This document shows, piece by piece, positions 1 through 10,288 of a stretch of 64,000 nt of DNA. Position 1 is the first letter of the stretch; every line of letters begins with the position of its first letter. Source of the stretch: G963708325 sp963708325. Its GTDB lineage: Bacteria; Actinomycetota; Thermoleophilia; Solirubrobacterales; 70-9. The notes beneath the pieces were generated by a model. That model saw only the letters and a program-made list of their open reading frames with translations, was not told the DNA's origin and searched no databases. The translations under genes and the position numbers were made by a program. The stretch lies in the NCBI GenBank assembly GCA_963708325.1, contig OY970203.1, positions 1,488,001-1,552,000 of the forward strand, in the 5' to 3' direction.

Positions 1-45
1 AGGCCGTAGACGGCACATGCACTAGCGTCCCCCGGAGGTATCCCC

Positions 46-54
46 ATATCCACA
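46..54 (+). promoter_or_regulatory. DnaA-box-like 9-mer upstream of dnaN
   Basis: The 9-mer ATATCCACA matches the DnaA box consensus TTATCCACA at 8 of 9 positions and lies 30 bp before the dnaN start. In many actinobacteria oriC lies between dnaA and dnaN, so this may be the last box of an origin lying mostly left of the window. A single near-match could be chance; only 84 bp of the spacer are visible. Confidence 0.4.
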
Positions 55-84
55 GCCCTTACTACACCTAGCAAGATCGATTCA

Positions 85-1194
85 ATGAATCTCAGTTGCA
101 GTCGCGAGGAGCTGCTGGCGCGACTTCAGATCGTCAGCCGAGCGGTCTCGACCCGCTCCACCATGCAGTCGCTCTCCGGAATCCTTCTTTCGCTCGAGGG
201 GGGACAGCTGCGGTTGCGCGCGAGCGACATGGAGATCGCGCTCGAGGTGGCGATGGATGCCGAGGCGGACGGTGAGGGCGCCGCCGTTCTTCCGGGACGG
301 CTGTTGGTCGACGTGGTGCGCGCCCTTCCCGAGGGGCAGGTGTCGCTGGCGCTGCGCGAGGCCGAGCGCGACGTCGAGCTGTCGGCCGGATCGGCCCGCT
401 TTCACCTTCGCACCCTTCCTGCCGAGGACTTCCCGAAGCCCCCGGACGCCGAGACGGACGGCGCCGCAGCGATCGCTGCCGCCGCCTTCACCGAGACGGT
501 TGACCTGGTTGCCCGCGCGGCCTCGCGCGACGAGGCGCGACCGATCCTCACCGGGGTGTTGATGCGGGCCGAGGGCGACGAGCTGACGATGGTGGCCACG
601 GACTCCTACCGGCTGAGCGTCAAGCGCACGGCCCTGCCGGAGCCGGTGCCGGCGGTGCTGGAGGCAAACGTCCCGGCGCGGGCGCTGCGGGAGCTGAGCC
701 GGATCGCCGCGCAGGAGGCCCTCGAGCAGGTTTCGGTGCGCGTGGAGCGCAACCAGGCGATTTTCGACGCCGGGCCGGTGACCCTGTCGTCCCGCCTGAT
801 CGAAGGTCAGTTCCCGAACTACCGCCAGCTGCTGCCCGAGTCCTTCGAGCACGAGGTGCGACTGCCGCGCGACGAGCTGCTCGACGTGGTGCGCCGGATC
901 AGCCACCTGGCCCAGCGCAACGCGCCGCTGCGGCTCTCGTTCAGCGAGGGCGAGCTGCGCGTGGCCGCGGAAACGCCGGACGTCGGCGACGCGGAGGAGT
1001 CCCTCCCGGCGGGATTCCATGGGGAGTCGCTCGAGATCGGCTTCAACCCGGAGTTCCTGCGCGACGGGATCGAGAGCGTCGGGGACGAGGAGCTGGTTCT
1101 GAAGCTGATATCGCCGCTTCGCCCCGGCCTGATAGAGCCGTCCGGCTCGGACGACTTCACCTACCTGGTGATGCCGATCCGGCTGAACGCCTGA
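85..1194 (+). CDS. dnaN: DNA polymerase III beta subunit (sliding clamp)
   Basis: Ring-shaped processivity clamp that tethers DNA polymerase III and other partners to DNA. The 369-residue length and three-domain architecture are typical. The second domain carries the conserved TDSYRL segment (about residues 173-178), and the protein ends in YLVMPIRLNA, matching the family's C-terminal strand that forms part of the partner-binding pocket. It starts at ATG, follows a DnaA-box-like site, and is followed after 10 nt by recF, the usual dnaA-dnaN-recF order. Nothing unusual is seen. Confidence 0.97.
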   Translation: MNLSCSREELLARLQIVSRAVSTRSTMQSLSGILLSLEGGQLRLRASDMEIALEVAMDAEADGEGAAVLPGRLLVDVVRALPEGQVSLALREAERDVELSAGSARFHLRTLPAEDFPKPPDAETDGAAAIAAAAFTETVDLVARAASRDEARPILTGVLMRAEGDELTMVATDSYRLSVKRTALPEPVPAVLEANVPARALRELSRIAAQEALEQVSVRVERNQAIFDAGPVTLSSRLIEGQFPNYRQLLPESFEHEVRLPRDELLDVVRRISHLAQRNAPLRLSFSEGELRVAAETPDVGDAEESLPAGFHGESLEIGFNPEFLRDGIESVGDEELVLKLISPLRPGLIEPSGSDDFTYLVMPIRLNA

Positions 1195-1204
1195 GCTCGC
1201 GACG

Positions 1205-2284
1205 GTGAGGGTCGTCCTCGTCGAGGTGCGCGGCTTCCGCAACCTCGCCGATGCCGAGGTCCGGCTCTCCCCCGGCGTGAACCTGATCCACGGCCCGAAC
1301 GGCGCCGGCAAGACGAACCTGCTGGAGGCGCTGCACTTTGCGCTGTGCAACTCCTCCTGCCGTACCCGCAACGCGCGCGAGATGATCGCCTTCGGGGCGG
1401 AGATGGCGCGGGCACAGGCCACCCTCGACGGTGGCCGGGAGGGCGAGCTGCGCCTGCTGGCCTCGATCGCCCGCGACGGCGAGCGTCGCCGGCTGGCCGA
1501 TCCCCCGGACCGGGCGGCGATCCCCACGACCGTGTTCCTGCCCGATCGGCTGGAGCTCGTCAAGGGGTCGCCCGCCCTGCGACGTCGCCAGCTCGACCGG
1601 GTGATCGCGGCGCTGTGGCCCGCGCGGGCGGGACTTCGCAGCCGTTACGGGCGGGCGCTGGCCCAGCGCAACGCCCTGATCGCCCGGATCAGGGCCGGGA
1701 CCGCCCAGGCGTCCGCCCTGGACGCCTGGGATGCCGAGCTGGCCGCCGAGGGCGCGGAGCTGATGGCCTCGCGCGACGAGGCCGCCACGGCCCTGGCCGA
1801 GCCGCTCGCGGAGGCCGCCTCCGAGCTCGGGCTGACCGACGCCGCCGTCGCCTACCGCCCCCGGTCGAAGGCCGCCGATGCTGCCGGTCTCGCGGACGAG
1901 CTCGGGCAGCGACGCCACTCGGACCTGGCGCGCGGCTACAGCGGCCACGGGCCCCATCTGGACGATCTCGAGCTGACGCTCGACGGGCGCAACGCGCGCC
2001 GCTTCTCATCGCAGGGCCAGCAGCGAGCGATCCTGCTCGCGCTTCTGCTCGCCGAGCGCGCCGCCGCCAAGGAGCGCGGGGCACCGTCGCCACCGCTGCT
2101 GCTCGACGACGTGATGAGCGAGCTGGACCCGGAGCACCGGGAGCGGCTCGCGGGGCGGCTGCGAGCATGCGGCCAGGTGGTCGTGACCGCCACCGAGCCC
2201 GCGCAGATGCCCGCGGCCGGCGCCGCCACCGGGATCGCGGTTCGGGAGGGGAAGGTCACCACCCCGCTGGCGGCCGCCGCGTGA
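1205..2284 (+). CDS. recF: DNA replication and repair protein RecF
   Basis: SMC/ABC-type ATPase that binds DNA gaps and helps load RecA during gap repair. It is 359 residues with Walker A GPNGAGKT (about residues 30-37), an ABC signature-like SSQGQQRA (about 263-270) and Walker B LLLDDVMSELD (about 299-309). The start is GTG 10 nt after dnaN. Its last codons overlap the next gene by GTGA, implying translational coupling to the dciA-like gene. The product ends in a short Ala-rich tail. Confidence 0.95.
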   Translation: MRVVLVEVRGFRNLADAEVRLSPGVNLIHGPNGAGKTNLLEALHFALCNSSCRTRNAREMIAFGAEMARAQATLDGGREGELRLLASIARDGERRRLADPPDRAAIPTTVFLPDRLELVKGSPALRRRQLDRVIAALWPARAGLRSRYGRALAQRNALIARIRAGTAQASALDAWDAELAAEGAELMASRDEAATALAEPLAEAASELGLTDAAVAYRPRSKAADAAGLADELGQRRHSDLARGYSGHGPHLDDLELTLDGRNARRFSSQGQQRAILLALLLAERAAAKERGAPSPPLLLDDVMSELDPEHRERLAGRLRACGQVVVTATEPAQMPAAGAATGIAVREGKVTTPLAAAA

Positions 2285-2622
2285 GCCGCCGCGCCCCGCG
2301 CCCGCTGGGGGCGGCGCTGCGCCGGGTGCTGGACACGGGCCCGCGCACGGCGGTCGCGCGGGTGCAGGCCGAATGGCGCGGCGCGGTGGGGGCACCGATC
2401 GCCGCGGTGGCGGAGCCGGTGGGTGAGCGCGCCGGGATCGTGACGGTCGCCTGCAAGTCCGCCACCTGGGCGCAGGAGCTCAGCCTCATGCACGACGAGC
2501 TGCTCGGCAAGCTCAACGAGGTGCTCGAGGAGAGGGGGGCGCCGCCGGTGGAGGCCTTGCGCTTCACCGCCGACGGCGGCTCGTGGGCGACGGCGCCGGA
2601 GCCCTCCCGACGGGCTCGCTAG
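2281..2622 (+). CDS. DciA-like protein (DUF721)
   Basis: Small protein of 113 residues belonging by sequence style and position to DUF721, whose characterised members (DciA) help load or operate the replicative helicase in bacteria lacking DnaC. The core has the family pattern: a basic start, VARVQAEWRGAVG, then WAQELSLM and ELLGKLNEVL. It starts at GTG inside the recF stop (GTGA overlap). Actinobacteria commonly keep this gene between recF and gyrB. Function is inferred from family and context only. Confidence 0.8.
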   Translation: MSRRAPRPLGAALRRVLDTGPRTAVARVQAEWRGAVGAPIAAVAEPVGERAGIVTVACKSATWAQELSLMHDELLGKLNEVLEERGAPPVEALRFTADGGSWATAPEPSRRAR

Positions 2623-2896
2623 GGGCCGCCGCGGGCCCCATCCCCACCGCTGTCGGCAAGGCTCGTCCGGACACGCACTTTTGTTCGTGATTTGCAGGGC
2701 TTTTGTTACTGAGGGAGCGAGCTTTCCGGGGTCGCCGACTGGTATCCTTTATGTCAACTTGAGCGCCGGCCCCGATCCCCGTTGGAGAGCCTCGCGAGAG
2801 CTCCGCGGCGATCGGGGTCGCTCGTGTCGGCCCCCGGTGAGGTGGCCCGAGAAGGGGCCCGGACCGGGGCCGTTCAAACCAACCGAAAGGAGCTGA
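2623..2896 (+). promoter_or_regulatory. gyrB upstream region: probable promoter and structured leader
   Basis: This 274-bp spacer holds no convincing ORF. An AT-richer patch around 2680-2760 includes a -10-like TATCCT (2743-2748) with no clear -35. The rest is very G+C-rich and foldable: CCCCGATC (2770-2777) can pair with GATCGGGG (2810-2817) around an inner hairpin (GGAG...CTCC), followed by a second G/C-rich inverted repeat. The gyrB Shine-Dalgarno (AAAGGAG) ends the region. The structure suggests a leader with regulatory potential, but no known riboswitch class is recognised. Confidence 0.4.
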
Positions 2897-5383
2897 GTGG
2901 CCGAGCAGGCCAAGCGCGCCGCCAAGGACGCTGCGACCAGCAAGAAGGGCGCCCCGACGAAGGCGACGGGCGGGTCCGCAAAGGCGAAGCGGGGCAGGTC
3001 CTCGTACGCCGCCAAGGACATAACCGTGCTCGAGGGGCTCGAGGCGGTCCGCAAGCGGCCCGGGATGTACATCGGCTCGACCGGCGAGCGCGGCCTCCAC
3101 CACCTCGTCTACGAGGTCGTGGACAACTCCGTCGACGAGGCCCTGGCGGGGGAATGCGACCAGCTCACGGCCACGCTGCACCCCGACAACAGCTGCACGG
3201 TCGCGGACGATGGACGCGGCATCCCGGTGGACATGCACGCGAAGGAGAAGCGCCCGGCGGCGGAAGTGGTGATGACGACGCTGCACGCCGGCGGCAAGTT
3301 CGGCGACGGCGGCGGCTACAAGGTCTCGGGCGGCCTGCACGGCGTCGGCGTGTCCGTCGTGAACGCGCTCTCCGAGCGACTTCATCTCGAGATTCGCCGC
3401 GACGGCCACGTCTGGACGCAGGACTACGAGCGCGGCCAGCCCAAGACCGCATTCTCGAAGGGGAAGGCGACCAAGGAGTCGGGGACGACCATCACCTTCT
3501 GGCCCGACGCCGAGGTCTTCGACGAGGTCGTGTTCGACTTCCAGACGCTGGCGGAGCGGCTGCGGGAGACCGCGTTCCTCACCCGCGGCCTGAAGATCGA
3601 CCTGGTCGACGAGCGCGGCGAGGGCGAGCAGGCCACGTTCCAGTACCACGGTGGGATCGAGGACTTCGTCCGCCACCTGAACGCGACCAAGGACGCCCTC
3701 CACCGCAAGGTCGTCTACTTCTCCAGCGGGGCCCCCGAGGGCCAGGTGGAGGTGGCGATGCAGTGGAACTCCTCCTACCAGGAGTCGATCTTCAGCTTCG
3801 CCAACAACATCAACACCCACGAGGGGGGGACGCACCTCTCCGGCTTCCGCGCCGCGCTCACCCGGACGCTGAACGCGTATGCGCGCGGCAAGGGCCTGCT
3901 CAAGGAGAAGGACCAGAACCTCTCGGGCGAGGACGTTCGCGAGGGGCTGACGGCGGTGATCTCGGTGAAGCTGCACGACCCCCAGTTCGAGGGCCAGACC
4001 AAGACCAAGCTCGGCAATCCGCCGGTCAAGGGGCTCGTCGAGGAGACCGTCAACCGCAAGCTGGGCGAGTTCCTCGAGGAGAACCCCGGGGAGGCGCGCC
4101 GGATCATCACCAAGTCGGTGGATGCGGCCCGCGCCCGCGAGGCGGCGCGCAAGGCGCGCGACCTCACCCGCCGCAAGTCGGCGCTCGAGAACTCGACGCT
4201 GCCGGGCAAGCTCGCCGACTGCACCGTGAAGAGCCCCGAGGATGCCGAGCTGTTCATCGTCGAGGGCGACTCCGCCGGCGGCTCTGCGAAGCAGGGCCGC
4301 GACCGCAACACGCAGGCGGTGCTGCCGCTGCGCGGCAAGATCATCAACGTCGAGAAGAGCCGCATCGACAAGGTGCTCTCCAACACCGAGATCCAGGCCC
4401 TGATCACGGCGATCGGCACCGGCGTCCACGACGAGTTCAAGCTGGAGGACGCCCGCTACCACAAGGTGACGCTGATGACGGACGCCGACGTGGACGGCGC
4501 CCACATCCGCACGCTGGTGCTGACGTTCCTGTACCGGCAGATGCCGGAGCTGATCGACGCCGGCTACGTCTACATCGCCAAGCCGCCGCTCTACAAGGTG
4601 ACCAACGGCAAGCGGGAGGTCTACCTGGAGAAGGACTCCGAGCTGGAGGAGCTGCTCCTCCGCGACAAGCTGGAGAAGTTCGCGATCACCGACTCGAAGG
4701 GCAAGACGAAGAAGATGACCACCGCCCGCTGGCAGCGGTTCATCCGCCTCTACAAGCAGTACGAGGGATGGGCGTCCTCGCTCCAGGCGGATTTCGGCCA
4801 CGAGGCCCTCGCCTTCCTGCAGGAGTCCCAGCTGCTCGACGCAGGCGCCGCCACGATGGCGGCGGCCCGCAAGCTGATCGAGGCCAAGGACCCGCCGGAG
4901 GAGCCGTTCGAGACCGAGGTGGTCGAATCCGATGTCGAGCGGCTGCTGGTCAGGGCGGTGCATCGCCGCAGCGGCCTCGCCCGCACCCACCGGCTGCCCG
5001 ACGCGCTGTTCAAGTCCAAGGAATACAAGGAGTTCGTGCGGGTGCACGCGGAGCTGCTCAAGCACGTCGGCAAGCCGCCGTTCGCGGTCGGGCTGGGCGG
5101 CAAGCAGGCCGAGGCGCTCTCCTTCGGCGAGCTGCGCCAGGCGATCCTCGACCTCGCCAAGGAGGGCGTGCGCCTGCAGCGGTTCAAGGGGCTCGGGGAG
5201 ATGAACGCCGAGCAGCTGCGCGAGACGACGATGGATCCGGCGTCGCGGACCCTGCAGCGGGTGACGATGGATGACGCCGCCGCGGCCGAGAAGACGTTCT
5301 CCGACCTGATGGGCGACAACGTGGAGCCGCGGCGCGAGTTCATCGAGAGGCACGCGCGGGACGTGAGGTTCCTGGATGTCTAG
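2897..5383 (+). CDS. gyrB: DNA gyrase subunit B
   Basis: ATPase and TOPRIM subunit of gyrase, which introduces negative supercoils with GyrA. GHKL ATPase motifs are visible: DNSVDEAL (about residues 76-83), DDGRGIPV, and GGLHGVGVSVVNALS. TOPRIM motifs follow: EGDSAGGSA, PLRGKIINVEK and MTDADVDGAHIRTL. The C-terminus has LQRFKGLGEMN. At 828 residues it is longer than most actinobacterial GyrB: a Lys/Ala-rich N-terminal extension of about 35 residues precedes the ATPase domain, and about 165 residues are inserted between TOPRIM and the C-terminal end, as in Gram-negative GyrB. The GTG start is preceded by a strong AAAGGAG site. Confidence 0.97.
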   Translation: MAEQAKRAAKDAATSKKGAPTKATGGSAKAKRGRSSYAAKDITVLEGLEAVRKRPGMYIGSTGERGLHHLVYEVVDNSVDEALAGECDQLTATLHPDNSCTVADDGRGIPVDMHAKEKRPAAEVVMTTLHAGGKFGDGGGYKVSGGLHGVGVSVVNALSERLHLEIRRDGHVWTQDYERGQPKTAFSKGKATKESGTTITFWPDAEVFDEVVFDFQTLAERLRETAFLTRGLKIDLVDERGEGEQATFQYHGGIEDFVRHLNATKDALHRKVVYFSSGAPEGQVEVAMQWNSSYQESIFSFANNINTHEGGTHLSGFRAALTRTLNAYARGKGLLKEKDQNLSGEDVREGLTAVISVKLHDPQFEGQTKTKLGNPPVKGLVEETVNRKLGEFLEENPGEARRIITKSVDAARAREAARKARDLTRRKSALENSTLPGKLADCTVKSPEDAELFIVEGDSAGGSAKQGRDRNTQAVLPLRGKIINVEKSRIDKVLSNTEIQALITAIGTGVHDEFKLEDARYHKVTLMTDADVDGAHIRTLVLTFLYRQMPELIDAGYVYIAKPPLYKVTNGKREVYLEKDSELEELLLRDKLEKFAITDSKGKTKKMTTARWQRFIRLYKQYEGWASSLQADFGHEALAFLQESQLLDAGAATMAAARKLIEAKDPPEEPFETEVVESDVERLLVRAVHRRSGLARTHRLPDALFKSKEYKEFVRVHAELLKHVGKPPFAVGLGGKQAEALSFGELRQAILDLAKEGVRLQRFKGLGEMNAEQLRETTMDPASRTLQRVTMDDAAAAEKTFSDLMGDNVEPRREFIERHARDVRFLDV

Positions 5384-5416
5384 TCATCGCCTGCCCGCCC
5401 GGACGGGGGCGCGCTG

Positions 5417-7927
<2,511 letters not shown>

Positions 7928-7940
7928 ATCGGGTCACCGG

Positions 7941-7956
7941 AGAAAGGAGGTGGTCC
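7941..7956 (+). promoter_or_regulatory. Near-perfect 16-nt complement of the 16S rRNA 3' end
   Basis: AGAAAGGAGGTGGTCC matches 15 of 16 positions of the reverse complement of a typical bacterial 16S 3' end (AGAAAGGAGGTGATCC). Ordinary ribosome-binding sites in this window match only 4 to 7 positions. It lies 13 nt after the gyrA stop and directly before a very short ORF. It could be a hyper-strong ribosome-binding site or a ribosome-interacting element. Confidence 0.6.
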
Positions 7957-7961
7957 TAGCC

Positions 7962-8006
7962 TTGAGTGACATGAGTTTGGGGACCCCGGAGGTGCCGGGC
8001 CGCTAG
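7962..8006 (+). CDS. Possible 14-residue peptide ORF downstream of gyrA
   Basis: A TTG codon 5 nt after the extended Shine-Dalgarno element opens a 14-codon frame reading MSDMSLGTPEVPGR and ending at TAG; an internal ATG at 7971 would give an 11-residue peptide. It is far too short for codon statistics. The case rests on the exceptional ribosome-binding site, which makes no sense without a start codon. It could be a leader or sensor peptide, or the site may serve another purpose. I do not assign it to a named family. Confidence 0.35.
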   Translation: MSDMSLGTPEVPGR

Positions 8007-8137
8007 GGCCCTGGAACGGGGCGACAGCCCCGCTTGAGACGGGCCCGGGCGGAATCCACCCCGGGCACCGCCGGTCGGCCGAGGCCGGGCCAGGTCCCGC
8101 CCGGTTGCCAATCGAGTCGCCGGTAGAAGCACCTCAG
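8007..8137 (+). other. Hairpin-rich non-coding stretch
   Basis: No ORF with coding character. Simple hairpins are visible: CGGGGC-GACA-GCCCCG (8017-8032), CCCGGG (8044-8049) pairing with CCCGGG (8060-8065), and nested GGCC repeats near 8075-8100. Together with the preceding short ORF and the following terminator it could be the 3' part of a small RNA or attenuator-like leader. It does not resemble RNase P RNA, tmRNA, SRP RNA or 6S RNA. Confidence 0.25.
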
Positions 8138-8163
8138 CCGAGGCCGCCCGCGGGCGGCCTCGG
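8138..8163. terminator. 26-bp perfect palindrome, likely bidirectional terminator
   Basis: The sequence from CCGAGGCCGCCC through GGGCGGCCTCGG is an uninterrupted 26-bp inverted repeat lying 17 bp from the stop of the minus-strand HNH gene and downstream of gyrA and the short ORF. It sits exactly between converging units. There is no T-run, which is common for terminators in high-G+C actinobacteria. Confidence 0.6.
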
Positions 8164-8180
8164 CGCTGGGCGGCGCCGTC

Positions 8181-8792
8181 TCAGGCAGTCGCGGTCGCCG
8201 GCAGGTACTGCTCCCAGGCGGTGGGGATCCTGGGACTGGCGATGCGGATGAAGACGGTCGGGCCGGGCGGCCGCGGCAGCGTGCGCGGATGCATCTCCAC
8301 CTCGCGCGGCAGGCGGTTCCCCTTGCGGCGGTTGCAGGACGCACACGAGGCGACGATGTTCTCCCAGACCGACTCGCCGCCGCGGCTGCGCGGGATCACG
8401 TGGTCGACCGTCAGCCCGGGTTTGCTCGTGCCGCAGTACTGGCAGGTCCAGGAGTCGCGGGCCAGCACGGCCTTTCGCGTGATCTTGCGGCGGTGCACGT
8501 CGCGCGGCACGCGCACGTAGGTGACCAGGCGGATCACCATCGGCCGCGCCATCCGCATGCGCTCGGAGCGAAGCGTGTGGTTGCCGCGCTCGATCACCTC
8601 GGCCTTGGCCTTGAGCACGAGCACGGCGGCGCGTCGCACGGTGCAGACGTTGATCGGCTCGTAGGTGGCGTTGAGGACCAGCACGCGGCCGCTGATGCCG
8701 CGCCGCCCTGTCGCCGTTACTGGCCCCGGAGGAGCATCCTGACTGGCGTCGTCGCGCTCGCGCCGTGTTCGCCTAGCGCTCCGCTTCGCCAT
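8181..8792 (-). CDS. HNH endonuclease family protein
   Basis: Protein of 203 residues with the conserved actinobacterial HNH layout: a basic N-terminus, the core opening VLVLNATYEPIN, then the zinc/HNH region with CQYCG, LTVDHVIPRSRGG (catalytic DH) and NIVASCASCNRRKGN, giving paired Cys-x2-Cys knuckles. HNH proteins of this type are widespread in actinobacteria and usually not linked to restriction, so the cellular role is unknown. The ATG has no Shine-Dalgarno, but a TAGAAT -10-like hexamer ends 9 nt upstream, suggesting a leaderless transcript. Confidence 0.88.
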   Translation of the reverse strand: MAKRSARRTRRERDDASQDAPPGPVTATGRRGISGRVLVLNATYEPINVCTVRRAAVLVLKAKAEVIERGNHTLRSERMRMARPMVIRLVTYVRVPRDVHRRKITRKAVLARDSWTCQYCGTSKPGLTVDHVIPRSRGGESVWENIVASCASCNRRKGNRLPREVEMHPRTLPRPPGPTVFIRIASPRIPTAWEQYLPATATA

Positions 8793-8861
8793 GGTGGCCG
8801 AATTCTAGCCAGGCGGTTCGCCGGTGACGGCAAGTCGAATGCGACCGTGCGGACCGGAGGC

Positions 8862-9722
8862 TCAGTGCGCGCCCGGCACCGCGCCGCGCCCGCCGACCGG
8901 GTAGCTGCCGAGGATCCGCACGGACTCCGCCTTGGCGCGAAGACCCTCGATCGCATCGGCGACCACGCCGTCGGCGGCAGCGCCGTCGAGGTCGACGAAG
9001 AACATGTAGCGGCCGAGCCCGCGGCGCAACGGCCGCGACTCGATCCTGGTCAGGTTGATCTCGCGGCGCGAGAACTCGAGCAGCGCATCGACGAGCGCAC
9101 CGGGATGGTCCTCCCCCAGCTCCGAGAACACGAGCGAGGTGCGCCACGGGCCGTCTCCCTCGGGAGCGGTCCCCTCCGGTGCGATCCAGACGAACCGGGT
9201 GACGTTGTCGGGCACGTCCTCGACGCCCTCGCGCAGGACCACGCAGCCGTACAGCTCGGCTGCCGAGGCGGCGCCGAGCGCGGCCCAGGGACGATCGGTC
9301 TCGCCCACCGTCCTCACCGCCTCGGCGGTGCTCGCGACGGCGCGTGCCTCGGCGGCGGGAAGGCTCTCGCGGAGAAAGCGCGCGCACTGTGCGCTTGCCT
9401 GCGGGTGCGACAGCACGACCTCGATCCGCTCGAGCGGGATCCGCTCGCGGGCGATCAGGCTGTGGCGGATCGGATGGTCGTACTCGCCGACGATCGTCAC
9501 GGACGCCGTGTCGAAGGCCAGGGCGTCGAGCGTCGTGCGCACCGCCCCCTCGATCGAGTTCTCGAACGGCACCAGGGCGCGGTCGGCCTCGCCGCGCTCG
9601 ACCGCGACGATCGCCTCGTAGACGGTCGCCGCCGGCGCCGCCTCCACGGCCGCGTCCCCGGCCGCCATGCGCAGGGCGTCGTCCGAGAACGTCCCGGCGG
9701 GACCGAGGAAGGCGACGCGCAT
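8862..9722 (-). CDS. pheA: Prephenate dehydratase
   Basis: Converts prephenate to phenylpyruvate in phenylalanine biosynthesis. It is 286 residues. The N-terminus GPAGTFSDDAL is typical, and the catalytic TRF motif is in DNVTRFVWI. A C-terminal ACT domain begins near residue 195 with RTSLVFSELGEDHPGAL and contains the ESRP motif used for Phe feedback binding. It lacks a chorismate mutase domain. Its ATG overlaps the stop of the upstream DUF4446 gene (TGATG), indicating coupling. Confidence 0.95.
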   Translation of the reverse strand: MRVAFLGPAGTFSDDALRMAAGDAAVEAAPAATVYEAIVAVERGEADRALVPFENSIEGAVRTTLDALAFDTASVTIVGEYDHPIRHSLIARERIPLERIEVVLSHPQASAQCARFLRESLPAAEARAVASTAEAVRTVGETDRPWAALGAASAAELYGCVVLREGVEDVPDNVTRFVWIAPEGTAPEGDGPWRTSLVFSELGEDHPGALVDALLEFSRREINLTRIESRPLRRGLGRYMFFVDLDGAAADGVVADAIEGLRAKAESVRILGSYPVGGRGAVPGAH

Positions 9723-10249
9723 CAGCCGGTGGCGCGCTCACCCGACCGGTCGCCGCCGGCCAGCGCCGCCTGGACGGCCTCCTGCTCCTCCGGCGAAAGG
9801 TCGAGCTGGGGGCGCCCGTTGACGATCTGCTTCGCGTACAGACGGGCCTGCTCGCGATGCAGGATCGAGGAGAGCACCAGTCCGGAGCGGTGGGAGTCGA
9901 GCAGGGCGATCGAGCTGGACTGGCGGCCGCTCATCTCGTTGTAGGCGTCATAGCGGACCACGGCGAAGTGGGCGATGGCGCCGTCGATGCGGCGCTCCGC
10001 CTGGGCGCCCTGGGCGGAGAGCCGTTGCGCGAGCGCCTCCACCTGGCCCGCCAGCGCTGCGAAGTCCCGCTGCAGCGTGTCGGCGTGGGCGGCGAGGTCA
10101 CGCTCGTCACCGTCGCCGAGGACCACCCGCTGGGCCGCGCGCAGGCGGCGAAGCTTGACGGCGAGCACGATCGCCCAGGCGAGCGCGACGATGGCGATGC
10201 CGCCGGCGGCCAGCGCGACCACCCCTGCGGTGGAGCCGAGATCGTTCAC
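9722..10249 (-). CDS. DUF4446 family membrane-anchored protein
   Basis: Protein of 175 residues with one N-terminal transmembrane segment (about residues 8-28, VVALAAGGIAIVALAWAIVL), a basic coiled segment, and the DUF4446 core with HFAVVRYDAYNEMSGRQSSS and the SIALLDSHRSGLVLSS segment. The family is widespread in Firmicutes and Actinobacteria without a known function. The start is GTG at 10249. It is the middle gene of a likely three-gene minus-strand unit (CARDB protein, this gene, pheA). Confidence 0.8.
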   Translation of the reverse strand: MNDLGSTAGVVALAAGGIAIVALAWAIVLAVKLRRLRAAQRVVLGDGDERDLAAHADTLQRDFAALAGQVEALAQRLSAQGAQAERRIDGAIAHFAVVRYDAYNEMSGRQSSSIALLDSHRSGLVLSSILHREQARLYAKQIVNGRPQLDLSPEEQEAVQAALAGGDRSGERATG

Positions 10250-10288
10250 GGCGCCGAAGGCTAGCGGTCCGCCTTCGCCGCTCGCGCC

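Noticed and set aside
2564..5353. Very long minus-strand open frames opposite gyrB (929 codons) and opposite gyrA
   Set aside because: Antisense shadow frames of a high-G+C gene; translations are Leu/Arg/Val/Ala-rich and lack any domain, while the plus strand encodes canonical gyrase.
8007..8137. RNase P RNA, tmRNA, SRP RNA or 6S RNA
   Set aside because: Too short for RNase P or tmRNA and none of the universally conserved sequence blocks of these RNAs is present.
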